NCBI GenBank assembly: GCA_937949945.1
Contig: CALFEQ010000178.1
Location: 62,001-126,000, forward strand
Source: an uncultured Myxococcales bacterium
GTDB taxonomy: Bacteria; Myxococcota_A; Polyangia; Polyangiales; Polyangiaceae
Direction of reading: 5' to 3'
Length of the DNA stretch: 64,000 nt
This document shows, piece after piece, positions 8,708-17,083 of this stretch. Numbering within the stretch: the stretch's first letter is position 1; the number at the start of each line of letters is the position of its first letter. Below the pieces are notes generated by a model that was not told the DNA's origin, did not search any database, and saw only the letters and a program-made list of their open reading frames with translations. The translations under genes were made by a program, and so were the position numbers.

Positions 8708-10618
8708 ATGAAGGGGTCGCCGATTCGCACCGCGCGCTGGCTCGCCGTGTCCCTCGCGCTCCTCGTGGGCGGCGCGACGGGATGCGCAGACGTCGGTGCC
8801 GAGTCGGTCGATCGGAGCAGCGCCTACAGCGCGCGCGGCCTCTCGACGAGCCAGCACGGCGGCATGGGCGCGACGCTCTACGACGGCGGCGTCGCCTTCC
8901 GGATCTGGGCGCCGTTCGCGCGACGCGTTTGGGTCGCGGGCGACTTCAACGGCTGGAACCCGCACGCGAACGAGCTCGGCAACGAGTTCAACGGCAACTT
9001 CTCGACCGACGTCCCGGGCGCTCGGCGATGGCAGAAGTACAAGTACATGATCGAGGCGCAGGACGGATCGCGCTTCTGGAAGGCCGATCCGCGCGCCGCG
9101 CGGATGGAGAACTCGGCGGGGGCGAGCATCATCCACGATCCCGGCGCGTACTGGTGGACGTCGCATTTTTCGACCCCGCCGTTCCGCGAGATGGTCTTCT
9201 ACGAGCTGCACATCGGCTCGTTCGCGCGCGGCTGGGGCCACCACGTCGGCACGTGGCGCGCGGCGATGGAGAAGCTCGATTACCTCGCCGGCCTGGGCGT
9301 CAACATGCTCGAGGTGATGCCGGTCGCCGAGTTCCCCGGCGATCACTCGTGGGGCTACAACCCGAGCCAGCCGATGGCGCCGGAGAGCGCGTTCGGCACG
9401 CCCGAGGACATGAAGGCGTTCATCGATGCCGCGCACGCGCGCGGGATGGGCGTCGTCATCGACGTCGTGGCGAACCACTGGGGACCGACCGACCTGCCCA
9501 TGTGGTGCATCGACGGCAACTGCCTCGGCCACGGCGGCGCGTACTTCTACACCGACCACCGAGCCTGGACGCCGTGGGGCGCGACGCGACCCGACTACGG
9601 CCGGCGCGAGGTCCGCGACTACATCAAGGACATGGCCATGATGTGGCTCCACGAGTACCGCGCCGACGGCCTCCGCTGGGACGGGACCAAGTACATCCGC
9701 ACGATCGACGGCGACGGCACCGGTGACATCGGCGACGGCGTGAGCATGCTCCGCTGGGTCATGGATCAGGCCAAGTCGCAGCCTTGGAAGATCCAGATCG
9801 CGGAGGACTTCGGCGGTCACGACTGGGTCACGAAGCCGACGTGGGAGGGCGGCCTCGGCTTCGACGCGCAGTGGGACGGCTCGTTCGTCCACCCGATCCG
9901 GGAGGCGGTCGTCCAATCGAACGACGCCTGGCGGAGCATGGCCGCCGTCCGTGACGCGATCACGCACTCGTTCGGAGGGCAGGCGACGCGGAGGGTCATC
10001 TACACGGAGAGCCACGACGAGGTGGCGAACGGCAAGCAGCGCCTGCCGGAGGAGATCTGGCCGGGCAACGCTTCGAGCTGGGCGTCGAAGAAGCGCTCGA
10101 CGCTCGCCGCCGCCGTGATGTTCACGTCGCCCGGCATCCCGATGCTCTTCCAGGGGCAGGAGTTCCTCGAGGACGGCTGGTTCACCGCCGAGAGGGCGCT
10201 CGACTGGGGCAAGGCGCACACGTACCACGGCATCACGCAGCTCTACCGCGACCTCGTCCGTCTGCGCCGCAACTGGTACGACAACACGCGCGGCCTCCGC
10301 GGCGATCACGTCAACGTCTTCCACGTCAACGACGTCGACAAGGTCATCGCCTGGCACCGCTGGGACCAGGGAGGCCCCGGCGACGACGTCGTCGTGGTCG
10401 CCAACTTCTCGAGCCGCTGGTTCTCCGACTACCGCATCGGCTTCCCGCGCGGCGGTCGCTGGTACGTCCGGTTCAACAGCGACTGGAACGGCTACTCGAG
10501 CGACTTCGGCAACACACGGACGCTCGACATCGACGCGAACGGCGGCGGTCGGGACGGCATGGGCCAGAGCGGATCGTTCGAGCTCGGACCGTACAGCGCG
10601 GTCATCTTCTCGCAGTGA
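8708..10618 (+). CDS. Lipid-anchored GH13 alpha-glucan enzyme (CBM48 plus GH13, branching-enzyme-like)
   Basis: 636-residue exported alpha-glucan-active enzyme. The signal peptide ends in LVGGATGC (Cys 26), predicting a lipoprotein. A CBM48 domain follows (VAFRIWAPFARRVWVAGDFN), then a GH13 barrel (GVVIDVVANHWGP). Predicted catalytic residues are the nucleophile Asp325 in DGLRWDGT, acid/base Glu366 in IQIAEDFGG and transition-state His436-Asp437 in YTESHDEV. The architecture resembles 1,4-alpha-glucan branching enzyme or maltooligosyltrehalose trehalohydrolase, which are normally cytoplasmic; a lipobox is unusual. The ATG at 8708 is preceded by GGAG. It is monocistronic in appearance, 229 bp after the RNase P hairpin; that gap holds no gene. 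Exact activity is undecided. Confidence 0.85.
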   Translation: MKGSPIRTARWLAVSLALLVGGATGCADVGAESVDRSSAYSARGLSTSQHGGMGATLYDGGVAFRIWAPFARRVWVAGDFNGWNPHANELGNEFNGNFSTDVPGARRWQKYKYMIEAQDGSRFWKADPRAARMENSAGASIIHDPGAYWWTSHFSTPPFREMVFYELHIGSFARGWGHHVGTWRAAMEKLDYLAGLGVNMLEVMPVAEFPGDHSWGYNPSQPMAPESAFGTPEDMKAFIDAAHARGMGVVIDVVANHWGPTDLPMWCIDGNCLGHGGAYFYTDHRAWTPWGATRPDYGRREVRDYIKDMAMMWLHEYRADGLRWDGTKYIRTIDGDGTGDIGDGVSMLRWVMDQAKSQPWKIQIAEDFGGHDWVTKPTWEGGLGFDAQWDGSFVHPIREAVVQSNDAWRSMAAVRDAITHSFGGQATRRVIYTESHDEVANGKQRLPEEIWPGNASSWASKKRSTLAAAVMFTSPGIPMLFQGQEFLEDGWFTAERALDWGKAHTYHGITQLYRDLVRLRRNWYDNTRGLRGDHVNVFHVNDVDKVIAWHRWDQGGPGDDVVVVANFSSRWFSDYRIGFPRGGRWYVRFNSDWNGYSSDFGNTRTLDIDANGGGRDGMGQSGSFELGPYSAVIFSQ

Positions 10619-10742
10619 GCGCCGCCGTTCGCGCGGCCCCGTGACGCCGGTGCGCACGAGCTCGGGGCCGTGCAGCGGCGCTGCTTCGGACGCGCGCTCG
10701 TGCGGCACGGCGCATGTATCTGCGCGCCACGCGAGGTGGGCC

Positions 10743-11162
10743 ATGCGCAAAGTCCGCGACGTCATGGAACCGGACGTGCTCTGGGTGCCGGCGGACATGC
10801 CGCTCGGGCGCGCGGCGGAGATGCTCGCGGAGCACCAGATCAGCGGCGCGCCCGTGTGCGAGCGCGACGGGCGGATCGTCGGCATCATCACGATGCGCGA
10901 CCTGACGGAGCACTACGGCGGCAGCAACGAGATGCGGCTCGTGCGTGACGTGATGACGCCCGAGGTCTTGGCGGTGGGGCCGGACGATCCCATGGAGCGG
11001 GCGATTCGCATCATGGCGTTCGAGGGCGTCCACCGCTTGCTCGTGCTCGACCGCGACGATCGGCTGCTCGGCATCGTCACGTCCATGGACGTGCTCCGCG
11101 AGCTCGCGGGCTTCCCGCGGAGCCGCCCGGGCATGTTCCCGCGGACGTCACGTCGGGCGTGA
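10743..11162 (+). CDS. CBS-domain pair protein
   Basis: 139-residue cytoplasmic protein consisting almost entirely of two CBS motifs: VRDVMEPDVLWVPADMPLGR with ISGAPVCERDGRIVGIIT, then VRDVMTPEVLAVGPDDPMER with VHRLLVLDRDDRLLGIVTS. Such pairs form Bateman modules that bind adenosine nucleotides or other ligands and act as sensors for partner proteins. The ATG at 10743 follows a GAGGTGGG ribosome binding site; in-frame sequence further upstream lacks family similarity. The DUF488 gene follows 39 bp downstream in the same direction. The regulated partner is not evident. Confidence 0.88.
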   Translation: MRKVRDVMEPDVLWVPADMPLGRAAEMLAEHQISGAPVCERDGRIVGIITMRDLTEHYGGSNEMRLVRDVMTPEVLAVGPDDPMERAIRIMAFEGVHRLLVLDRDDRLLGIVTSMDVLRELAGFPRSRPGMFPRTSRRA

Positions 11163-11201
11163 GTCCGTCCGCGTGGCCCGCGCGTTGCCGCGCGAGGGCG
11201 C

Positions 11202-11813
11202 ATGGGGCGACCTTCCTCCTCGAGCTCGGAGGCGAGCTGGGCAGGTATCGACGTCTTCACGATCGGCCACTCCACGCGCTCCCTCGACGAGCTCGTCGCG
11301 ATGCTCCGCTCGTTCGGGATCGCGCTCGTGGTCGACGTCCGTACGATCCCGCGGTCGGGGCACAACCCGCAGTTCGACGGGCGAACGCTCCGCGAGTCCT
11401 TGCGTCGCCACGGGATCGACTACGTCCATCTCCCGCGGCTCGGAGGTTTGCGCCGTTCGCGCGAGGGCTCGCCGAACACGGGATGGCGGAACGCGAGCTT
11501 CCGCGGGTTCGCCGACTACATGCAGACGCAGGAGCTCGAGGAGGGCCTCGCCGAGCTCCGCGCCCTCGCTTCGGAACGGAGGGTCGCGCTCATGTGCGCC
11601 GAGGCCGTGCCGTGGCGGTGCCATCGCTCGCTCCTGGCCGACGTCCTCGTCGCGCGTGGGGCGCGGGTCGAGCACGTGACGGGCGTGTCGCGCTCAAGCT
11701 CGCATCGTATGACGAGCTTCGCGCGCGTAAAGGACGGTCGCGTCACGTATCCGGCGCCCGAGCGATCGCGCACGACGCTTGCTCGCCGACGATCGCATCC
11801 GCGACCGGCGTGA
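11202..11813 (+). CDS. DUF488 family protein
   Basis: 203-residue protein of the DUF488 family, biochemical function unknown. Family hallmarks seen: FTIGHSTRSLDELVAML near the N-terminus, VVDVRTIPRSGHNPQF, and the conserved CAEAVPWRCHRSLLAD with two Cys and a His. The last 35 residues are basic and not conserved. The ATG at 11202 follows GAGGGC. It sits between the CBS gene (39 bp upstream) and the flavin oxidoreductase gene (32 bp downstream), so a shared transcript is likely. Metal or nucleic-acid related roles have been suggested for the family, but none can be inferred here. Confidence 0.85.
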   Translation: MGRPSSSSSEASWAGIDVFTIGHSTRSLDELVAMLRSFGIALVVDVRTIPRSGHNPQFDGRTLRESLRRHGIDYVHLPRLGGLRRSREGSPNTGWRNASFRGFADYMQTQELEEGLAELRALASERRVALMCAEAVPWRCHRSLLADVLVARGARVEHVTGVSRSSSHRMTSFARVKDGRVTYPAPERSRTTLARRRSHPRPA

Positions 11814-11845
11814 CGTCGCCGCGCGGCCGAAGCGAGGAAGGACGG

Positions 11846-13426
11846 ATGCGTGACGGTGTCAGGGAGATCCGAACGGACGTCGCCGTCATCGGCGGCGGCC
11901 TCGGCGCGTGCGCGGCCGCGATCGCCGCCGCGAGCCTGGGCCGTCGGGTCGTTCTGACGGAGGAGACGCACTGGGTCGGCGGTCAGCTCACGAGCCAGGC
12001 CGTGCCGCCGGACGAGCATCCGTGGATCGAGACGTTCGGCTCGACGGCCAGCTATCGACGGCTCCGGCGTGGCATCCGCGACTACTACCGGGAGCACGTC
12101 CCACTCACGCCGGAGGCGCGCGCCGAGCGCTTCTTGAACCCGGGAAACGGTTGGGTGAGCCGGCTCTGCTTCGATCCGCGCATCGCGGTCGGCTTCCTCC
12201 ACCAGCTCATGAACGCGCACGAGCTGAGCGGACGGCTCCGGGTGCTGCGCGAGCACAGGCCGATCGCCGCCTCCACCGACGGCGATCGGGTGACGCGCGT
12301 GGAGCTCCTCGACATGGACACGGGGCACCACCGCTTCGTCGAGGCGCCGTACTTCATCGACGGCACGCCGCTGGGCGACCTCCTCGAGCTCGCCGGCGTC
12401 GAGCACGTCGTCGGGCCCGAGCGCCAGGCCGATACGGGCGAGCCGCACGCGCAGGAGGACCCGCCGCCGGTCGATCACCAGGCCTTCACGGTCTGCTTCG
12501 CGATGGAGTACCTGCCCGGGGAGGATCACACGATCGACAAACCGGCGCAGTACGAGCGTTGGAAGGCGCTGCGCCCGAAGGGCTGGCCGGGGCCGCTCTT
12601 CGACTGGACGACGGTCGACCCCGAGACGCACGAGCTGCTCCGCCGGCCGCTCTTCGCCGAGAAGGACGGCAAGTCGTGGTGGGCGTTCCGGCGCATCCTC
12701 GACCGGTCGAAGTTCGTGGAAGGGTTCGCTCGGAGCGACGTCACGATCGTCAACTGGCCGCACAACGATTACTGGTTCGGCCCCGTCATCGGCGTCGACG
12801 AGGCCACGCGCGATCGCCACCTCGAGGAAGGGCGTCAGCTCAGCCTGAGCCTCCTCTACTGGCTACAGACGGAGGCGCCGCGTGCGGACGGCGGGATCGG
12901 CTACCCCGGGCTGCGCCTGCGCGGGGACGTCGTGGGGAGCACGCGCGACGGGCTCGCGCCCACGGCCTACGTGCGCGAGGCGCGGAGGCTCCGCGCGGAG
13001 TTCACCGTGCTCGAGCAGCACATCGCGTACCCGCTTCGGAAGAACGGCGCGGAGCCCTTCGACGACTCGGTCGGCGTCGGCTGCTACCGGATCGACCTGC
13101 ATCCCACGGTGAGCGGGAAGCCGTACCTCGACATCGGATGCTGGCCGTACCAGATCCCGCTCGGGGCGATGATCCCCATCCGCGTCGAGAACCTCTTGCC
13201 GGGAGGGAAGAACCTCGGCGTGTCGCACATCGCGAACGGCGCGTTCCGCGTGCATCCGACGGAGTGGAACGTCGGCGAGGTCGCCGGATACCTGAGCGTG
13301 TTCTGTCTCGAGCGGAACGTGACGCCTCGCGCGGTACGCAACACGCCGCGGCTACTCCGGGAGTTCCAGTCCTTCCTCGTCGATCGGGGGGTCGAGATCG
13401 AGTGGCCGAAGATCACCCCCGTTTGA
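11846..13426 (+). CDS. FAD-dependent oxidoreductase (FAD_oxidored family)
   Basis: 526-residue cytoplasmic flavoprotein. The N-terminal dinucleotide-binding motif VAVIGGGLGACAAAIAAASL (GGGLGA at residues 16-21) is followed by WVGGQLTSQAVPPDEH, a pattern of the FAD_oxidored/xanthan-lyase-like group in which the flavin domain sits beside a long family-specific region. The C-terminal FAD-contact segment GGKNLGVSHIANGAFRVHPT is present, so it looks intact. The ATG at 11846 follows GAGGAAGGA. The pyruvyl-transferase gene starts 6 bp after its stop, a strong sign of a functional pair. The substrate is unknown; no signal peptide is visible. Confidence 0.85.
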   Translation: MRDGVREIRTDVAVIGGGLGACAAAIAAASLGRRVVLTEETHWVGGQLTSQAVPPDEHPWIETFGSTASYRRLRRGIRDYYREHVPLTPEARAERFLNPGNGWVSRLCFDPRIAVGFLHQLMNAHELSGRLRVLREHRPIAASTDGDRVTRVELLDMDTGHHRFVEAPYFIDGTPLGDLLELAGVEHVVGPERQADTGEPHAQEDPPPVDHQAFTVCFAMEYLPGEDHTIDKPAQYERWKALRPKGWPGPLFDWTTVDPETHELLRRPLFAEKDGKSWWAFRRILDRSKFVEGFARSDVTIVNWPHNDYWFGPVIGVDEATRDRHLEEGRQLSLSLLYWLQTEAPRADGGIGYPGLRLRGDVVGSTRDGLAPTAYVREARRLRAEFTVLEQHIAYPLRKNGAEPFDDSVGVGCYRIDLHPTVSGKPYLDIGCWPYQIPLGAMIPIRVENLLPGGKNLGVSHIANGAFRVHPTEWNVGEVAGYLSVFCLERNVTPRAVRNTPRLLREFQSFLVDRGVEIEWPKITPV

Positions 13427-13432
13427 GGCGCC

Positions 13433-14572
13433 ATGGAAGCGAACACGAAGGTACGGATCGGGATCTCCGGGTCGTACGGAGGATTGAACCTGGGCGACGA
13501 GGCCATCCTCCAAGGGATCCTGAGGGAGCTCCGGCGTTCCGTGCCCGCCGAGATCACCGTGTTCTCGCGCAACCCTGCGGACACGCTCGCGCGGCACGAC
13601 GTGGAGCGCTCCGTGGAGCCGCGCTCGATGACGCGGAAGGAGGTGCGCGAGGTCATCCAGGACCTCGACGTGTTCGTGCTCGGCGGCGGGGGAATCCTCT
13701 ACGACGCGGACGCGGAGCAGTACCTCCGCGACGTCTTCGTCGCGCACGACCTCGGGATCCCCGTCGTCGTCTACGCGATCAGCGCGGGTCCGCTCGAGCG
13801 CGAGTCGTCACGGCGCGCGGTGCGCGATGCGCTCAACGAGGCGGCGGTCGTGTCGGTGCGCGATCGCCAAGGGTATCGGCTGCTCGAGGACGTCGGTGTG
13901 ACGCGCGAGATCCACCTGACCGCGGATCCGGCGCTGCTCATCACGGAGGAGGAGCTGCCGATCGAGGCGCTGCGTTCCGAGGGCGTCGCGTTCGATCGGC
14001 CGCTCGTCGGCTTCTCCGTGCGCGAGCCGGGCCCGGCCGCGCCGGACCTCGACCCGGAGGACTACCACGAGCTCTTGGCGAACGCGGCGGACTACATCAT
14101 CGAGCGCTACGGCGCGGACGTCGTGTTCGTGCCGATGGAGAAGATCGACGTCCAGCACAGCCACGGCGTCGTGGCGCACATGCAGAACTCCGAGCACGCG
14201 GAGATCCTGCGGCGCCGCTACTCGCCCGGGCAGGTGCTCGATCTCATGGGTCGCTTCGAGCTCGCCGTCGGGATGCGCCTGCACTTCCTCATCTTCGCCG
14301 CGCTCCGCGGGACGCCGTTCACCGCGTTGCCGTACGCGTCGAAGGTCACGGGGCTGCTCGAGCAGCTCGGTCTCGAGTCGCCCCCGCTCGAGAGCATCGG
14401 GATCGGGCAGCTCATCGCACAGATCGACCGATCGTGGGACCGCCGGCAGGAGCTCCGCGCGAAGGTCGTCGAGCGGATGCCGGCGCTGAAGGCGAGGGCG
14501 AAGCGGACGAACGAGCTGCTCCTCGAGGTCCTCGAGAGCCACGCGTCGGAGCAGCGGCCGGTGCATCACTGA
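13433..14572 (+). CDS. Polysaccharide pyruvyl transferase family protein (CsaB-like)
   Basis: 379-residue protein of the polysaccharide pyruvyl transferase family, which transfers pyruvate from phosphoenolpyruvate to a sugar to form a ketal on surface glycans. Seen: the N-terminal GSYGGLNLGDEAI motif (residues 13-25), LGGGGILYDAD, and the C-terminal MGRFELAVGMRLHFLIFAAL region with the family's R-x-H. No membrane segment, so it is cytoplasmic. It begins 6 bp after the flavin oxidoreductase. CsaB modifies cell-wall polymers in Gram-positives; in this organism the acceptor is unknown and no polymerase or transporter gene is next to it. Confidence 0.87.
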   Translation: MEANTKVRIGISGSYGGLNLGDEAILQGILRELRRSVPAEITVFSRNPADTLARHDVERSVEPRSMTRKEVREVIQDLDVFVLGGGGILYDADAEQYLRDVFVAHDLGIPVVVYAISAGPLERESSRRAVRDALNEAAVVSVRDRQGYRLLEDVGVTREIHLTADPALLITEEELPIEALRSEGVAFDRPLVGFSVREPGPAAPDLDPEDYHELLANAADYIIERYGADVVFVPMEKIDVQHSHGVVAHMQNSEHAEILRRRYSPGQVLDLMGRFELAVGMRLHFLIFAALRGTPFTALPYASKVTGLLEQLGLESPPLESIGIGQLIAQIDRSWDRRQELRAKVVERMPALKARAKRTNELLLEVLESHASEQRPVHH

Positions 14573-14686
14573 TCCGCCCGGGACGACACGGCGCGGCGTC
14601 GTGACGAATTCGGACGAGGGTGACCGAAAGCTGACAGTCCCCTGTCATTCGGGCCGGGCATGTACCTCCGTCGATTGGAGGAACCC

Positions 14687-15133
14687 ATGGCAAAGCTCCC
14701 TCGTCCCGATGGTCATCACACGGTCACCCCGGCCTTCGTCGTTCCCGGTGCGGCAGAAGCCCTCGCGTTCATCGAGGCTGCCTTCGGCGGGAAAGTCGTC
14801 GAGCGCTACGACGGGCCGAACGGCTCGGTCGCGCACGCCGAGATCCGACTGGGCGACTCCGTCGTGATGTGCGGAGAGCCGCTTCCTGGAGATCCGCCGA
14901 TGCCCGGCGCGTTCTCGTACTACGTCGACGACGGGCCCGCCGTCGATGCGGCGTACCAGCGCGCTCTCGCTGCAGGCGGTGTCTCTCTCAGCGAGCCGAA
15001 GGACGAGTTTTACGGCTACCGCCGCGCGTGCGTGAAGGACCCGTGCGGCAATCGCTGGACGATCTGCGCCGTCGTCGAGCTCGTCTCGCCCGAGGAGATC
15101 CAGCGCCGCATGGCCGCGATGGAGAAGTCTTGA
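14687..15133 (+). CDS. VOC (glyoxalase/PhnB-like) family protein
   Basis: 148-residue protein of the vicinal oxygen chelate superfamily, PhnB-like. Seen: TVTPAFVVPGAAEALAFIEA at the N-terminus, GGKVVERYDGPNGSVAHAEI, and a C-terminal FYGYRRACVKDPCGNRWTIC block carrying the usual acidic/aromatic positions. Start chosen at the ATG at 14687, preceded by TGGAGGAAC, an ideal ribosome binding site. It lies alone, 114 bp after the pyruvyl transferase gene. PhnB-like VOC proteins often lack known activity; binding of a small ligand or a dioxygenase/glyoxalase-type reaction are both open. Confidence 0.88.
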   Translation: MAKLPRPDGHHTVTPAFVVPGAAEALAFIEAAFGGKVVERYDGPNGSVAHAEIRLGDSVVMCGEPLPGDPPMPGAFSYYVDDGPAVDAAYQRALAAGGVSLSEPKDEFYGYRRACVKDPCGNRWTICAVVELVSPEEIQRRMAAMEKS

Positions 15134-15186
15134 GCATCTCGCCGTCCGGCGAGGTCACGGTAGCGCCGCGACCTCGCTGGGCGTGA

Positions 15187-15529
15187 GCTCGCGCGCGAAG
15201 CGTACGGGCGGCGAACGACTGCTTCTCCAAGGTCGAGCCGGGCATCCACGGCGTCCTGGACAACCAACCACTGGTACGCGACGTCGCTCGACCCGTTCTT
15301 CGAGGTGAAGGCGGGCTGTGCGATCCCGTCGCTGATCGACATTCCGTCGTACCGCCCCGCAGACAGCAACAACTTCTCGATGGGCACCATGCGCATCCGG
15401 CACCTCGGTCACCTCGCGGGATCCAGCGCGATGCCGCTGAGCTACGCTGACGGGACCTCGACGGGGATCACGCTGAGGACGAGCTCGCCTGCGAGCTCGC
15501 TGCAGACCATCACGTTCGAAGCGCAGTGA
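15187..15529 (+). pseudogene. Probable frameshifted remnant of an exported-protein gene
   Basis: Two adjacent reading frames look coding and complement each other. Frame 1 from about 15187 gives ANDCFSKVEPGIHGVLDN. From about 15263 the sense-like sequence continues in frame 2 as NHWYATSLDPFFEVKAG and on to a stop at 15527-15529, ending ASSLQTITFEAQ. No start codon with a ribosome binding site precedes it; stop codons at 15161 (frame 2) and 15184 (frame 1) bound it on the left. It reads like the C-terminal third of a secreted protein with a 1-base shift near 15260. A terminator-like hairpin follows. No family was recognised; coding character is inferred from codon pattern only. Confidence 0.4.
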
Positions 15530-15551
15530 GCGTCGGCAGCACGAGAGGATG

Positions 15552-15598
15552 CGGCCCGCTTTCGTCCACTGGAGGAGGGGGCGGGCCGTCCTGTTTTC
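15552..15598 (+). terminator. Hairpin with T-rich tail
   Basis: 8-bp perfect stem (CGGCCCGC at 15552-15559 with GCGGGCCG at 15581-15588), a 21-nt loop, then TCCTGTTTTCGC. It lies 22 bp after the stop of the remnant and would end transcription from the VOC/remnant side before the Sco-fusion gene. Confidence 0.55.
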
Positions 15599-15908
15599 GC
15601 GATGGCCGCGTCGGCGACGAGCGCGAGCACGAGATGCCGAACGGCTCCGAGAGCTCGACTCGCCGAGTCGAGGTGATTCGGCGTTCTCGGCGTGGTTCGC
15701 GAGTCCGTCTGTTGCATGCCCGTGGTTCGACGATCGAGCGAATGAGCTTCGCGTCGGCGCACGAAAGCTGCGCGATTGCCGCATCCTCGCGCCAGGTTCC
15801 ACGGTCGAGCGATGCAGGTTTTGCGCTTTGCGCATGTCGTGCGCAGCCCGAAGAAATCCGGATTGTTCGATTGCGAGATCGCGCGACATGTGGCTTTGTT
15901 CGGCGCGA
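15599..15908. other. Intergenic stretch, no gene seen
   Basis: 310 bp between the hairpin and the Sco-fusion start. It is noticeably less GC-rich than the neighbouring genes (for example around 15715-15900), as expected of promoter or leader DNA. The frame of the downstream gene stays open through it, but the translation is Arg/Cys-rich and unlike protein. No confident promoter hexamers. Confidence 0.5.
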
Positions 15909-17027
15909 ATGCAGCGCCTCGTCGTCCCCCTCGTCGTGGCCTTCGCGCTGAGCGGGCTCCTCGTCGTCGGAGGTCTCGCGTACAGGTCGCCCCGCGCGCC
16001 GGCGGAGGCGATCGCGGAGCGAGGTGCGGCCCGATCGCTCGCGCCGCTCTGGGACGCTCCCGACTTCCGTTACGTCGACCAGAACGGCAACATTGTGACG
16101 CGTGCGTCGCTCGCCGGCGACGTGTGGGTCGCGAACTTCGTCTTCACGCAGTGCCGGACGATTTGTCCGCTGCTCACCACGAAGATGGTCGAGCTGCAGC
16201 GGCGCCTCGCGGGCGTGAAGGTCCGCTTCGTGTCCTTCTCGGTGGATCCGGCCCACGACACGCCGGAGGTCCTGCGTGCCTACGCGCGGAGCTGGGCGCC
16301 GGAGGAGACGCGCTGGTCTCTGCTCGCGACGGACGAAGAGACGCTCCCGCGCCTCGCCGCTGGGTTCAAGGTCGCCGCGGAGAAGACGAACGACCCGAAC
16401 GACCCCATCCTCCACACGAGCGCCTTTTTGCTCGTCGACGGCGCCGGACGCGTGCGCGGGGTGTTCGACAGCGAGCACGACGGCGGGCTCGCGGCGCTCG
16501 AGCGGGCCGTCCGCGAGCTCTTGGGCGCGGAAGGGAAGGGCGCCGCTCTGCCTACCGCGCCGGAGGAGCTCTATCGGGTGCTGTCCTGCGCGAACTGCCA
16601 CGACCGCCCGGAGCTGGCCCCGCCGCTCGTCGACCTGCGCGGCCGGCGCCGCGAGCTCGACAGCGGCCTCGTCGTCGTCGCGGACGAGGCGTGGGTGCGC
16701 GAGTCGATCCTGCAGCCCGACGCGAAGCGGGTGAGGGGCTATCCGCTGCGGATGCCGTCCTACGCGGACGTCCTCGACGAAGAGCGGCTGCAGGCCCTCG
16801 TCACCTGGGTGCTCGAGCGGAAGAGCTCCGCGCAGCCCGAGCCCACGCGAGAGGAGCAGGCGGTCGCGGAGGATCCGGTCTGTCACATGCAGGTGCGCAT
16901 CGGGCCGGGAGCGATTTCGGCCGAAGCGGGCGGGCGCACGGCGTTCTTCTGCTCGGAGTCCTGTCGTACGCGGTGGTTGGCCGACCCTTCGGCCTTCGAG
17001 CCGCGCAAGGCGCCTTCGTCGCCATGA
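15909..17027 (+). CDS. Sco1/SenC - cytochrome c - YHS three-domain fusion protein
   Basis: 372-residue membrane-anchored periplasmic protein. The N-terminal hydrophobic segment (LVVPLVVAFALSGLLVVGGL) is an uncleaved anchor or signal. Residues about 45-215 are a Sco/thioredoxin-fold copper chaperone with the copper-binding CRTIC (about 82-86) and its His in DPILHTSAF. A c-type cytochrome domain follows, with haem motif CANCH (about 227-231) and a possible Met ligand in RMPSYADVL. Residues from about 320 form a YHS metal-binding domain (EDPVCHMQV ... FFCSESCRTRW). Sco proteins deliver copper to cytochrome oxidase CuA. The ATG at 15909 begins the signal; an upstream ATG at 15888 is possible. A cytochrome c lipoprotein gene follows 56 bp on. 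The triple fusion is uncommon to my knowledge. Confidence 0.88.
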   Translation: MQRLVVPLVVAFALSGLLVVGGLAYRSPRAPAEAIAERGAARSLAPLWDAPDFRYVDQNGNIVTRASLAGDVWVANFVFTQCRTICPLLTTKMVELQRRLAGVKVRFVSFSVDPAHDTPEVLRAYARSWAPEETRWSLLATDEETLPRLAAGFKVAAEKTNDPNDPILHTSAFLLVDGAGRVRGVFDSEHDGGLAALERAVRELLGAEGKGAALPTAPEELYRVLSCANCHDRPELAPPLVDLRGRRRELDSGLVVVADEAWVRESILQPDAKRVRGYPLRMPSYADVLDEERLQALVTWVLERKSSAQPEPTREEQAVAEDPVCHMQVRIGPGAISAEAGGRTAFFCSESCRTRWLADPSAFEPRKAPSSP

Positions 17028-17083
17028 CCACGCTCGGGCCAAGGCACTCGAGCCGACTTCGACAACCACAACGAGGTACGAAG

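Noticed and set aside
10619..15133. A secondary-metabolite gene cluster around the flavin oxidoreductase and pyruvyl transferase
   Set aside because: No synthetase, carrier protein, transporter or resistance gene is nearby; only the two-gene pairing is supported.
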